Shown: piece by piece, positions 38,293-48,264 of the stretch
Position numbering within the stretch: the stretch's first letter is position 1
Layout: every line of letters begins with the position of its first letter
Source of the DNA: an uncultured Pelagibacteraceae bacterium
Lineage (GTDB): Bacteria; Pseudomonadota; Alphaproteobacteria; Pelagibacterales; Pelagibacteraceae
Direction of reading: 5' to 3'
Length of the DNA stretch: 64,000 bases
Assembly: GCA_902564385.1 (NCBI GenBank)
Contig: CACFAT010000004.1
Location: forward strand, 1 to 64,000
The notes under the pieces: model-generated
What the model was told of the DNA's origin: nothing
Database searches by the model: none
The model's input: only the letters and a program-made list of their open reading frames with translations
Program-made: the position numbers and the translations under genes

Positions 38293-38634
38293 ATGAAAGA
38301 ACAAATTACGTATGAAGATTTTGATAAAGTAGATATTAGATTGGGAACAATTATTTCTGTAAGAAAAAATGAAAAAGCAAGAAAACCTTCATTAGTTGTA
38401 GAAGTTGATTTTGGAGAAAAGATAGGGATAAAACAATCTTCAGCTCAAATTACTCATTATTATAATGAAGAGAATCTTAAAGGAAAACAAGTAATCGGTG
38501 TTTGTAATTTTGCAGAAAAAAATATTGCTGGAGTTGTTTCGCAAGTATTAATTCTTGGAGCTATAGATGCAGAGGGTAGAGTAACTTTAGTTCATCCATC
38601 TCAAGAAGCAGAGAATGGATTACCGATTGCTTAA
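38293..38634 (+). CDS. tRNA-binding domain protein (CsaA-like)
   Basis: TYEDFDKVDIRLGTIISV...KPSLVVEVDFGEKIGIKQSSAQIT...LILGA. Confidence 0.85.
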   Translation: MKEQITYEDFDKVDIRLGTIISVRKNEKARKPSLVVEVDFGEKIGIKQSSAQITHYYNEENLKGKQVIGVCNFAEKNIAGVVSQVLILGAIDAEGRVTLVHPSQEAENGLPIA

Positions 38635-39225
38635 ATGCATCCAGAATTATTATCATTAAGCTTATTTTTTTTTGTTACTAGTTGTTCGCCTGGTCCAAAT
38701 AATATTGTTGCATCTCATTCAGGTTTTAATCATGGAGTAAAAAAAACTATACCTCTAATGTTAGGTGTTATATTTGGTTTTACTTCAATGTTATCTTTAG
38801 TCAATTTTGGGCTAATTAACATTTTTAAATTATATCCAATAATTCAAAAAATTTTAGTTTTTACAGGCTCTGCATTTTTAGTTTACTTGGCTTACAGAAT
38901 TTCATTTTCTAAATCATCAAATCAAAAAGAAAAACTTGAACCTGTAAAATTTATAGAAACATTTCTTTTTCAATTCTTAAATCCTAAAGGAGTAATCGTT
39001 GCAATTATTGCAGTATCAACTTATATCGAATCTGGAGATAACTTTTTTATTTATTCCTTCTGGCTCCTAACTTCTGCCTTTTTTTTTGCTATATTTAGCA
39101 TCTTATTTTGGACTTTAATTGGTAAATTTATGAGAAAATTCGCGACAAATGAGAAATTTATTAAATGGTTCAATTATGTTATGTCAGCGCTTTTATTAGG
39201 CTGCATAGCTACATTTTATTATTAA
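38635..39225 (+). CDS. LysE/RhtB-family exporter
   Basis: TSCSPGPNNIVASHSGFNHGVKKTIPLMLGVIFGF; 196 aa multi-TM. Confidence 0.85.
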   Translation: MHPELLSLSLFFFVTSCSPGPNNIVASHSGFNHGVKKTIPLMLGVIFGFTSMLSLVNFGLINIFKLYPIIQKILVFTGSAFLVYLAYRISFSKSSNQKEKLEPVKFIETFLFQFLNPKGVIVAIIAVSTYIESGDNFFIYSFWLLTSAFFFAIFSILFWTLIGKFMRKFATNEKFIKWFNYVMSALLLGCIATFYY

Positions 39226-39227
39226 AT

Positions 39228-41897
39228 ATGAAACCAGGAGACAAAAATTCTTTCAATTCGTTAACTAAAATTTCAGTTAACGGCAAAAGTTATAATTTTT
39301 ACTCACTGAAAGAGGCTGAGAAAAATGGTTTAGCAGGTATATCGAAGCTTCCAAAATCATTGAAGGTCTTACTTGAGAATTTGTTAAGATTTGAGGACGA
39401 TATAACGGTTAATAAAAATCAAATTGAAGCTATTAAAGATTGGTTAAAATCTAAAAGTTCTAACACAGAAATTGCATATAGGCCTGCGAGGGTGTTGCTT
39501 CAAGACTACACTGGAATTCCTGCAGTTGCAGATTTAGCAGCAATGAGAGAGGCTGTAAAAGAAAAAAATAAAGATCCAAGTACTATCAATCCATTATCAT
39601 CAGTTGATTTGGTAATTGATCACTCTGTACAAGTAGATAAATTTGCAAATAAAAATTCTTTAAAAGAAAACGTTGATATTGAATTTAATCGGAATGCAGA
39701 AAGATATTCTTTCCTTAAATGGGGTCAACAAGCATTCAATAATTTTAGAATAGTTCCCCCAGGAACTGGGATATGTCATCAAGTCAATCTGGAATACCTT
39801 TCAAAAGTTGTTTGGAATGAAAAATATAAAGATGAAGAATACATATTTCCAGACACTTTGGTTGGAACAGATAGTCATACAACTATGGTAAATGGTTTAT
39901 CTGTTTTGGGTTGGGGAGTAGGTGGAATTGAAGCTGAGGCTGGAATGTTAGGTCAACCTATTTCAATGTTAATTCCCGAAGTTATTGGATTTGAAATGAA
40001 ATCAAAAATGCCAGAAGGTACAACAGCAACTGATCTTGTTTTAACAGTAGTTAAAATGTTGAGAGACAAGGGAGTTGTTGGAAAGTTTGTTGAATTCTAT
40101 GGCGAAGGACTAAAAAATCTGACTTTAGCAGATAGAGCTACTATAGCAAATATGGCACCTGAGTATGGTGCAACTTGTGGTTTTTTCCCAATTGATGATG
40201 AAACTTTAAAATATTTAAAATTCTCAGGAAGAGATGATCAAAATGTTGAAATTGTAAAAAAGTATGCTCAAGAACAAGGACTTTGGGCAAGTTTAGATGT
40301 TGAATTTACAGACACACTATCTTTAGACATGTCAACTATAGTACCAACTATTTCTGGACCAAAACGTCCACAGGATAAAGTTCTACTTACTAACGCATCA
40401 TCAAATTTTAAAAAAGTATTTTCAGAAATTACAAAAAAAGAAGAGCCAAATATTTATGATGTTGAAAAAGAAGATTTTAAAATAACCGATGGCGATGTGT
40501 TAATTGCTGCAATCACTTCTTGTACTAATACTTCCAATCCAAGTGTACTAATTGGAGCAGGTTTACTAGCAAAAAATGCAATTGAAAAAGGTTTAATGAC
40601 TAAGCCTTGGGTAAAAACATCTTTGGCACCTGGATCACAAGTAGTTACAGATTATCTAGAAAAAGCTGGGCTAAATATTTATTTAGATAAGTTAGGTTTT
40701 AATTTAGTTGGTTATGGATGTACAACTTGTATTGGTAATTCAGGTCCATTAGCCGATAATATCTCAGATTCCATAAAAAATAATAATATTTATGCTGTCT
40801 CGGTTTTATCTGGAAACAGAAACTTTGAAGGAAGAATTTCACCTTTAATAAAAGCAAATTATTTAGCGTCTCCGCCATTAGTCGTTGCTTATGCAATAGC
40901 AGGAACTATGAGATTTGATTTGTATAAGGATCCATTAGGTAAAGATAAAGATGGTAAAGATGTTTTTTTAAAAGATATATGGCCATCTAACAAAGAAATA
41001 GAAGAAACATTGAGAAATTCATTAAATGCAGAAATGTTTATAAAAAGATACTCAAATGTTTCTCAAGGACCAGAACAATGGCAAAAAATTAAAACAGAGG
41101 AAACCAATATTTATAATTGGGAAGATAATTCAACGTACGTAAAAAAACCTCCGTTTTTTGACAACCTTCCTGATAAACCAGAAGGATTTAAAGAAATTAA
41201 GGATGCAAGACCACTATTAATATTGGGTGATAGCATTACCACTGATCATATTTCACCTGCTGGATCAATTCAAAAAGATAGTCCAACTGGAGAATATTTT
41301 ATGAAACATCAAATACTTCCAAAAGACTATAATTCCTATGGAGCAAGAAGAGGGAATCATGAGGTTATGATGAGAGGAACTTTTGCAAATATAAGAATTA
41401 GAAATGAAATGGCACCTGGTACTGAGGGTGGTTTTACCAAGTTGTACCCTGAGGAAAAAGTAATGCCAGTATATGATGCGGTTGTTGAATATAAAAAAAG
41501 AGGTACCGATTTAGTTGTAATTGGTGGTAAAGAGTATGGAACTGGATCTTCTAGAGATTGGGCGGCCAAAGGAACCAAACTTTTAGGTGTAAAGGCTGTT
41601 TTTGCAGAAAGTTTTGAGAGAATTCATAGATCAAATCTTATAGGAATGGGTATACTACCATTACAGTTTAAAGATGGAATAAATAGAACTAATCTAAAAT
41701 TAGATGGCTCAGAACTATTTTCTATTATTGACTTAGAAAAAGGCATAGATCCTAGAGATGAAGTTGATGTTGAAATTAAATATGTCTCTGGAGATATCAA
41801 GAGAATTAAAATGTTAAGTAGAATAGATACTAAGAACGAATTAGAGTATTACAAAAATGGTGGAATTTTACAATATGTACTTAGGAACATGATTTAA
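39228..41897 (+). CDS. acnA: Aconitate hydratase A
   Basis: TGIPAVADLAAMR, DHSVQVD, TDSHTTMVNGLSVLGWGVGGIEAEA, AITSCTNTSNP, GYGCTTCIGNSGP, GTGSSRDWAAKG; start set at MKPGDK (39228). Confidence 0.95.
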   Translation: MKPGDKNSFNSLTKISVNGKSYNFYSLKEAEKNGLAGISKLPKSLKVLLENLLRFEDDITVNKNQIEAIKDWLKSKSSNTEIAYRPARVLLQDYTGIPAVADLAAMREAVKEKNKDPSTINPLSSVDLVIDHSVQVDKFANKNSLKENVDIEFNRNAERYSFLKWGQQAFNNFRIVPPGTGICHQVNLEYLSKVVWNEKYKDEEYIFPDTLVGTDSHTTMVNGLSVLGWGVGGIEAEAGMLGQPISMLIPEVIGFEMKSKMPEGTTATDLVLTVVKMLRDKGVVGKFVEFYGEGLKNLTLADRATIANMAPEYGATCGFFPIDDETLKYLKFSGRDDQNVEIVKKYAQEQGLWASLDVEFTDTLSLDMSTIVPTISGPKRPQDKVLLTNASSNFKKVFSEITKKEEPNIYDVEKEDFKITDGDVLIAAITSCTNTSNPSVLIGAGLLAKNAIEKGLMTKPWVKTSLAPGSQVVTDYLEKAGLNIYLDKLGFNLVGYGCTTCIGNSGPLADNISDSIKNNNIYAVSVLSGNRNFEGRISPLIKANYLASPPLVVAYAIAGTMRFDLYKDPLGKDKDGKDVFLKDIWPSNKEIEETLRNSLNAEMFIKRYSNVSQGPEQWQKIKTEETNIYNWEDNSTYVKKPPFFDNLPDKPEGFKEIKDARPLLILGDSITTDHISPAGSIQKDSPTGEYFMKHQILPKDYNSYGARRGNHEVMMRGTFANIRIRNEMAPGTEGGFTKLYPEEKVMPVYDAVVEYKKRGTDLVVIGGKEYGTGSSRDWAAKGTKLLGVKAVFAESFERIHRSNLIGMGILPLQFKDGINRTNLKLDGSELFSIIDLEKGIDPRDEVDVEIKYVSGDIKRIKMLSRIDTKNELEYYKNGGILQYVLRNMI

Positions 41898-42541
41898 TGG
41901 ATGAAGATATTGAAATAATAAATACCCAAACACGTAATGAAAAAATTAAAAACTTTTTCATAAATAATAAAAATTCTTTAATTTCGACATTAGTAATAAT
42001 TATTTTGGCTTTAATTGGTTACTTTTCTTTTGAAGAATATCAATCTAGCAAAAGAGAAAAATTAGCTGATAAATACGACTTAGCTGTAATAAGATATGAA
42101 TCTGATAATAAATATAATGTGATCCCGGATCTTAAAGAGGTGATTAATGCTAAAGACAAAACATATTCTCCTCTAGCTTTCTATTTTTTGCTAGATAACG
42201 ATTTGATAAATTCAAAAGATGAAATTAACAATTATTTTGATATTTTAATTAATGATATTGGCTTGGATAAAAAGTTTAAAGAGCTAATAATCTTTAAAAA
42301 AGGCTTATATAATTCAGATTTTTCAGATGAAAATGAATTGTTAGCTATTTTTAATCCTTTAATTAAAGCGGATAGTATATGGAAACCACATAGTCTTTAT
42401 ATTATGGCAGAATATTATTTATCAAAAAATCAAATGCAAAAATCAAAAGAATTTTTTGAGCAAATAGTTAGTCTTGAAAATAATAACTCTAAAATAAAAA
42501 CCAAAGCTCAAAAAAGGCTAAGATCTAGTTTCAGTGAGTAG
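41897..42541 (+). CDS. YfgM-like membrane-anchored TPR-type protein
   Basis: N-terminal cytoplasmic stretch plus TM then helical repeats; directly upstream of a BamB-like gene. Confidence 0.6.
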   Translation: MDEDIEIINTQTRNEKIKNFFINNKNSLISTLVIIILALIGYFSFEEYQSSKREKLADKYDLAVIRYESDNKYNVIPDLKEVINAKDKTYSPLAFYFLLDNDLINSKDEINNYFDILINDIGLDKKFKELIIFKKGLYNSDFSDENELLAIFNPLIKADSIWKPHSLYIMAEYYLSKNQMQKSKEFFEQIVSLENNNSKIKTKAQKRLRSSFSE

Positions 42542-43802
42542 GATAGTATTATATTTCGTCTTTTTACTTTTATTATCAAGTTGTGGTCAAAGTGATAAAT
42601 CTGTAGAAAATTTTAATTCTAAAATTTTATTTGAAGAAATTAAACCAATTCAAGAACAATTAAATCCAGATATACAAATAAATTTAACTAAATTTGTTAA
42701 AGACAATAGTTTCATAAATAATATTACAAATAATAATGGAAATATTAACTTTGAGCCAACATTTAAAAAAAAGAAAACATTTAAATTTTCAAAGATTAAT
42801 AAGTTTAATTCAATAGATACAGAAATTTTGTTTATTCAAAATAACGATCTAATTTATTTTGATAATAAAGGAACAGTTTTCAGAATTAATGAGAATTTTG
42901 AAACTTTATGGAAAACAAATCATTACTTAAAGAAAGAAAGAAAGCTTAATCCTGTTTTATATTTTAATTATATTGATAACAGCCTTTTGGTTGCAGATAC
43001 CTTGTCTAATATTTTTTCAATAAATATAGAAAATGGAGAACTAATTTGGAAAATAGAAAGTATTTCTCCTTTTAATTCTAATGTTGCTGTTCAAGTGGAT
43101 AAATTTATAACGGTCGATTTTGATAATGTTATTAGATGCTTTTCTGTAATTGATGGAAATGAATTGTGGAATTTCAAAACAGAAAATACATTTATTAAAT
43201 CACAAAAAAAATTATCTATAATTATTAAAGATGATATTGTTTATTCACTTAATAATTTAGGAGACCTCACGGCATTAAATATTAATGACGGGAGTTTAGT
43301 TTGGCAAACACCTACTCAAAGTAACGAAATTTTTTTTAATGCATTTAGTCTCAATAATTCAGAAATGATTTTAAATAATGATAAAATTTTTTTTTCAAAT
43401 AATAAAAATGAATTATTTTCGATAGACTCAAAAACTGGCATAGTTAAATGGAAACAAACTGTAAATTCTAGTTTAAAACCAACAATTTCTGAAAATTATA
43501 TTTTTAATATATCTGAGGAAGGATATTTATTTGTAATTGATACTGAGACTGGAAATATAATCAGGATCACTGATGTTTTCTCAACATTTAAAAAAAGAGA
43601 AAAAATTAAACCAGTAGGCTTTGTTATTGCTAAAAATAAAATTTATTTGTCTACTGATAATGGACGAATCTTGATTATTAATTTAACTGATTCACAAACA
43701 GAGAATGTAATTAAATTTAATAATGAAAAAATATCGAGGCCATTTATTAATAATGCTAATATTTTTTTAATTAAAAATAACGGAATTATAAGATCAAATT
43801 AA
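42534..43802 (+). CDS. bamB: Outer membrane assembly lipoprotein BamB-like (PQQ-like beta-propeller)
   Basis: Lipobox LLLLSSCGQ; repeated GELIWKIE / GNELWNFKT / GSLVWQTP / GIVKWKQ blades. Confidence 0.78.
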   Translation: MSRIVLYFVFLLLLSSCGQSDKSVENFNSKILFEEIKPIQEQLNPDIQINLTKFVKDNSFINNITNNNGNINFEPTFKKKKTFKFSKINKFNSIDTEILFIQNNDLIYFDNKGTVFRINENFETLWKTNHYLKKERKLNPVLYFNYIDNSLLVADTLSNIFSINIENGELIWKIESISPFNSNVAVQVDKFITVDFDNVIRCFSVIDGNELWNFKTENTFIKSQKKLSIIIKDDIVYSLNNLGDLTALNINDGSLVWQTPTQSNEIFFNAFSLNNSEMILNNDKIFFSNNKNELFSIDSKTGIVKWKQTVNSSLKPTISENYIFNISEEGYLFVIDTETGNIIRITDVFSTFKKREKIKPVGFVIAKNKIYLSTDNGRILIINLTDSQTENVIKFNNEKISRPFINNANIFLIKNNGIIRSN

Positions 43803-44233
43803 TGTTATTAAAATTTTTAGAAAAAATTGGAAGAAAAAAGATAGTTTTGGATAGGGGGCCGTCTCACCCAAAATTTAATGAAGCCAAACCATGGATGAAT
43901 AGATATTATTTATTATTTAGGAATAGACCAAAATGGTTCCCATTTAATATATTAATTCATGAAATGTTGGATGATGATCATGGGGACGGAGTTCATAATC
44001 ATCTATTCCCTTATATTACAATAATTTTGAGAGGTGGTTATTGGGAAACTATTAAAAAAGGCAAGTTCTGGAGAAAACCTGGATATATTGGATTTAGATC
44101 AGCCAATGCATATCATAGAGTAGACCTTGAGCCAGGAACAAGACCAATGACAATTTTTATTTCTGGACCTTTTGGATTAAGAAAAGGACCAAGATCAGAA
44201 TACGGTATTGATTTTAATTCAAAAAAAAATTAA
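43802..44233 (+). CDS. Cupin-like protein of unknown function
   Basis: VHNHLFPYITIILRGGYWETIKKG...FRSANAYHRVDLEPG: beta-rich with His cluster. Confidence 0.5.
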   Translation: MLLKFLEKIGRKKIVLDRGPSHPKFNEAKPWMNRYYLLFRNRPKWFPFNILIHEMLDDDHGDGVHNHLFPYITIILRGGYWETIKKGKFWRKPGYIGFRSANAYHRVDLEPGTRPMTIFISGPFGLRKGPRSEYGIDFNSKKN

Positions 44234-45288
44234 TGCTAAAAAGTTTTGTTAAAGAGTTTAAGCTTTACTGCAAAAAAAAAAATTTAGATGTTAATTCGCA
44301 TCAGATAAAACTCATAAAAACATTAGAAGAATATTATAAATTAAACTACAAATCATTTATCTCAAAAATTTTATCAAAAAAAAATTATAAAAAAGGCTTT
44401 TATCTTTATGGAGATGTTGGTGTCGGTAAAACCATGATATTGGATTTTTTTTTCAACTTAGTTGAGGGTAAAAAATTAAAACTTCACTTCAATGAGTTTA
44501 TGCTTAGCTTTCACGATTTTGTACACCAATCTAAATATAAAAACGATGAAAATAAATTAAGTAAATTTGTTAAAAAATTAAAATCGAAAGCAAAATTAAT
44601 ATATTTTGACGAGTTTCAAGTTACAAATATAGTAGATGCAATGATACTCGGAAAATTATTTGATGAAATATTTAAAGAAGATTTAAAAATTATTGTAACT
44701 TCTAATATAAAAATAGAAAATTTATACAAAGATGGGTTGCAAAGAGATCAATTCAAACCTTTTATAAAAATAATGCAAAAGCAATCATTTGAATATCAAT
44801 TAAATATAGATGATGATTATAGAAAGTCCAAAGGTAATAAAACTCAAAGATATTACTCACCTTTAAATCAAGAAAACAATTTTAAAATAAACAAATTATT
44901 TAGAGTGATGACTAAAGATAAGGCTTTAAAAGAAAAGATTTTAAACATTAAGGGAAGAAAATTTATTTTAAAAAATTTTTATGATGGAATTGTTCGATTA
45001 ACTTTTAAAGAAGTATGTGATAAAAATTTAGGGTCAGAAGATTATATTAAAATAGTAAAAAATTGTTTTTTTATAGTTATGGAAAATGTACCAGCATTTA
45101 ATGATTTAAATTCAAATCAACAACAAAGATTTATTACTTTTTTAGATATTGTGTATGATCAAGATATACCCATGGCTATTAGTGCTGAACAAAATATTGA
45201 TAAACTCACATCATCAAGATTATTGGAAAAACCATTTAAGCGAACCATTAGCCGATTATATGAACTAACATCTAAAAAGTATTTATGA
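44233..45288 (+). CDS. zapE: AFG1/ZapE-family ATPase
   Basis: GFYLYGDVGVGKTMILDFFF (Walker A), LIYFDEFQVTNIVDAMILGKLFD, SRLLEKPFKRTISRLYELTS. Confidence 0.85.
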   Translation: MLKSFVKEFKLYCKKKNLDVNSHQIKLIKTLEEYYKLNYKSFISKILSKKNYKKGFYLYGDVGVGKTMILDFFFNLVEGKKLKLHFNEFMLSFHDFVHQSKYKNDENKLSKFVKKLKSKAKLIYFDEFQVTNIVDAMILGKLFDEIFKEDLKIIVTSNIKIENLYKDGLQRDQFKPFIKIMQKQSFEYQLNIDDDYRKSKGNKTQRYYSPLNQENNFKINKLFRVMTKDKALKEKILNIKGRKFILKNFYDGIVRLTFKEVCDKNLGSEDYIKIVKNCFFIVMENVPAFNDLNSNQQQRFITFLDIVYDQDIPMAISAEQNIDKLTSSRLLEKPFKRTISRLYELTSKKYL

Positions 45289-45650
45289 GACAAGAATTTT
45301 TTAATCTTGAACTTAAAACAAATGGTCAAAAATTATATGAATTTACTGATCAAACGATAGACTGGATAAATAAAAATAGTTTTAATAATGGTATTTTAAA
45401 TTTAAGCATACAGCACACTAGTGCATCTTTAATTGTTCAAGAAAATGCTGATCCTGATGTTCAATCAGACTTAATTAATTATTTTGATAAAATTGCTCCA
45501 ATGGATAATAAATTATATATTCATACAATAGAGGGTAAGGACGATATGCCAGCTCATATAAAGTCAGCTTTAACTAACAATCAAATATCCCTCAGTATAA
45601 AAAAACAAACAACTTTTGTTAGGAACTTGGCAAGGAATTTACCTTTTTGA
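45285..45650 (+). CDS. yjbQ: YjbQ-family (UPF0047) protein
   Basis: GILNLSIQHTSASLIVQENADPDVQSDLINYFDKIAP. Confidence 0.82.
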   Translation: MRQEFFNLELKTNGQKLYEFTDQTIDWINKNSFNNGILNLSIQHTSASLIVQENADPDVQSDLINYFDKIAPMDNKLYIHTIEGKDDMPAHIKSALTNNQISLSIKKQTTFVRNLARNLPF

Positions 45651-45705
45651 ACATAGGTTAGCTTCTACAAAAAGGCTTATTATTCATCATTTTATTGGAG
45701 ATTAA

Positions 45706-47124
45706 TTAATTTTTTAAAGTTTGAAATGCTTTTAGAGCTGCGTTTCTAGCTTCTTCATGTACAACTATTGGAGAAGGGTAATCAGAACCAATTCTAGTTT
45801 TTATAGCATCTTGATATTTAATTTCCATTTCCCATGGTTTATGAATAAATTTATTTGGAACTCTCTCTAATTCTGGTACCCATTTTTTTACATACAGACC
45901 TTGTTTATCAAATTTTTCACCCTGCAATATAGGATTAAAAATTCTAAAATAAGGTGCTGCATCTGCACCACAGCCAGCAACCCATTGCCATTGTGCAACA
46001 TTGTTTGCTTCATTAAAATCTAACAAACAATTTCTAAAATGTTTTTCACCCTCTTTCCAATTGATTCTTAAATGTTTTACAAGAAAAGAACCAACTACCA
46101 TTCTAATTCTATTATGCATCCAACCTGTTTCATAAAGTTGTCTCATTCCAGCATCAACAATTGGGTATCCAGTCATACCATTTTTCCAAGCTTTCAAATT
46201 TTTTACATTTTTATCCCATGGAAATTTATCAAATTCTTTTCTTAAATTACCTTTTAGCATTTGAGGGAAGTAATTAATCAAACTATGAGAAAATTCTCTC
46301 CATCCTAATTCATTAAGATATTTTTTAACACTAACATTTTTTGATTTATATTTATAACATTTGTCCCAAATATTACTTACGTGTATTTGTCCATTTCTTA
46401 TAAATGGTGAAAGTTTTGACGAACCATTTATAGCTGGATAATCTCTATCAATTCCATATTTCAACATTCTACTTTCGACAAAATCATTTAAATATTTTTC
46501 GGATTGTTTTTCAGATGGATCCCAATATTTTTCAAATTTTTTATACCAATTTTTCTTTGGTAAAATTTGATCTGGAACATTATTATTTTTGAATAATTTT
46601 ATTTTGCTCTTAACTTTTTTTACGTTTAATGATTTGTTTGGTATACTATCTAAGTAAATTTGCTCTCCGACTCTCCAAAATGGACTATAAACTTTATAAG
46701 GGCTTCCATCATCTTTTGTAACATTATTATATTCATTAAGAACATTTCCTTTAAAGCATTTTGAAAGTATTTTGTTTTTTTCAAAAATTTTAATGAGATC
46801 ATTATCTAACTTTAATTGAGATGGCTCATATATTTTATTCCAAAATACAGAAATTTCTTGTTTGTCTTTGATTTTACTAAAAAAAGTTATCTCATCAGAA
46901 AATACTAATTCTAATTCAATATTGTATTTAATTAACTCATTTTTAAAATTAATTAAAGATTTACTTACCCACCATTTTTGTGCTTCTCTAACATCATCGA
47001 AATTTTCCTTATTATAAATATATAATGCTGTAACAGTATCGTAATTATTTGTTGCATAAGATAACGCAGAATTATTTTTTATTCTAAAATCGTCTCTTAT
47101 CCAAACAACAGCTTTTTTTGACAT
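45706..47124 (-). CDS. phr: Deoxyribodipyrimidine photolyase/cryptochrome family
   Basis: VVWIRDDFRIKNNSALSYA; TGYPIVDAGMRQLYETGWMHNRIRMVVGSFLVKHLRINW; NNVAQWQWVAGCGADAAPYFRIFNP. Confidence 0.93.
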   Translation of the reverse strand: MSKKAVVWIRDDFRIKNNSALSYATNNYDTVTALYIYNKENFDDVREAQKWWVSKSLINFKNELIKYNIELELVFSDEITFFSKIKDKQEISVFWNKIYEPSQLKLDNDLIKIFEKNKILSKCFKGNVLNEYNNVTKDDGSPYKVYSPFWRVGEQIYLDSIPNKSLNVKKVKSKIKLFKNNNVPDQILPKKNWYKKFEKYWDPSEKQSEKYLNDFVESRMLKYGIDRDYPAINGSSKLSPFIRNGQIHVSNIWDKCYKYKSKNVSVKKYLNELGWREFSHSLINYFPQMLKGNLRKEFDKFPWDKNVKNLKAWKNGMTGYPIVDAGMRQLYETGWMHNRIRMVVGSFLVKHLRINWKEGEKHFRNCLLDFNEANNVAQWQWVAGCGADAAPYFRIFNPILQGEKFDKQGLYVKKWVPELERVPNKFIHKPWEMEIKYQDAIKTRIGSDYPSPIVVHEEARNAALKAFQTLKN

Positions 47125-47129
47125 ATATT

Positions 47130-48263
47130 TTACTTTCTGCCTTTAGATAGCAATTGTTCGTAAAGTTTTACATCTGCATTACCTTCGCATCCAATAACTA
47201 AAACGTTAGATTTTTCGTTAAGATTTATTAATTTCTTTGTTTTAGGATTATTACAAAGACTAATAAGACTGATAATTCCTGGTGTAGCACATTCACCACC
47301 TATTATTGATATTTTACTAAGTTTCTTGTCTTTAAGCATTGCAATAGTTTGAGGAACTTTTGAGTCATTTACAGTAACACAAGAATCACTAGCCTTTTTT
47401 AATATATGCCAAGGTATGAGAGACATTTCATTGCATGACATACCACCCATTATACTTTCTTTTTTTATTTTAATTTTTTTTAAACTTTTGCTTTTTATGC
47501 TTTGAAGCACACAATCAGCTCCATCAGGTTCAACTATTATTATTTTAGGAATTCTCTTGAAATATTTTGCAACTCCTGCAACTACACCTGCTGCCATGCC
47601 ACCAACGCCAGCTTGAAGGAATATATGTGTAATATAATGCTTGGTTTGTTTGGAAATTTCTTTAATCATAATTGAATAACCAGCCATAGTTAACAAAGGA
47701 ACATAACTATAATTCTTCGTAGATACATCTTGAACAATATTCCAATTATTCTTTTTTGATAATTTTTTACACTCTTTTAATGAATTTTCGTAATTACCTT
47801 TTACTCGAATTACATCGGCTCCAAATTTTTCAATTTCTTTTACTCTTGATTGACTAACATATTGACTAACAAAAATTTTACATTGTAAATCCAATCTTTG
47901 AGCGCCCCAAGCAACTGATCTACCATGATTTCCAGCTGTTGCAGATGATATTATTATATTTTTTTTCTTTTTAGATATTTTTTCTACGGCATATGCTCCA
48001 CCTAAAGCTTTAAATGATTTTAAATGAAATCTTTTCGACTCATCTTTGTAAAAAATATTATTAAGTTTTAAATTTTTGTTTAGTTTCTCTAATTTTAATA
48101 ATGGTGTTTTTTTATAGTTTTTCCACTTAGATATAGAATTAAAAGCTTCTGTGATTATTTTTGACGAAATAATATTTAAAATATAGTTTCGATTAAAACT
48201 ATAATCTTTATTCGATAAAAATTTTGTATATTTCCATTTTCTATAACTATCAAAGCTTTTCAC
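47130..48263 (-). CDS. PLP-dependent fold-type II lyase (diaminopropionate ammonia-lyase/threonine dehydratase-like)
   Basis: YKDESKRFHLKSFKALGGAYAVEK (PLP Lys), ISSATAGNHGRSVAWGAQRL, LQAGVGGMAAGVVAG. Confidence 0.75.
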   Translation of the reverse strand: MKSFDSYRKWKYTKFLSNKDYSFNRNYILNIISSKIITEAFNSISKWKNYKKTPLLKLEKLNKNLKLNNIFYKDESKRFHLKSFKALGGAYAVEKISKKKKNIIISSATAGNHGRSVAWGAQRLDLQCKIFVSQYVSQSRVKEIEKFGADVIRVKGNYENSLKECKKLSKKNNWNIVQDVSTKNYSYVPLLTMAGYSIMIKEISKQTKHYITHIFLQAGVGGMAAGVVAGVAKYFKRIPKIIIVEPDGADCVLQSIKSKSLKKIKIKKESIMGGMSCNEMSLIPWHILKKASDSCVTVNDSKVPQTIAMLKDKKLSKISIIGGECATPGIISLISLCNNPKTKKLINLNEKSNVLVIGCEGNADVKLYEQLLSKGRK

Positions 48264-48264
48264 T

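Noticed and set aside
44270-44400. Poly-A rich stretches as possible repeats/CRISPR-like structure
   Set aside because: Low-complexity Lys/Asn codons in an AT-rich genome; no regularly spaced repeats
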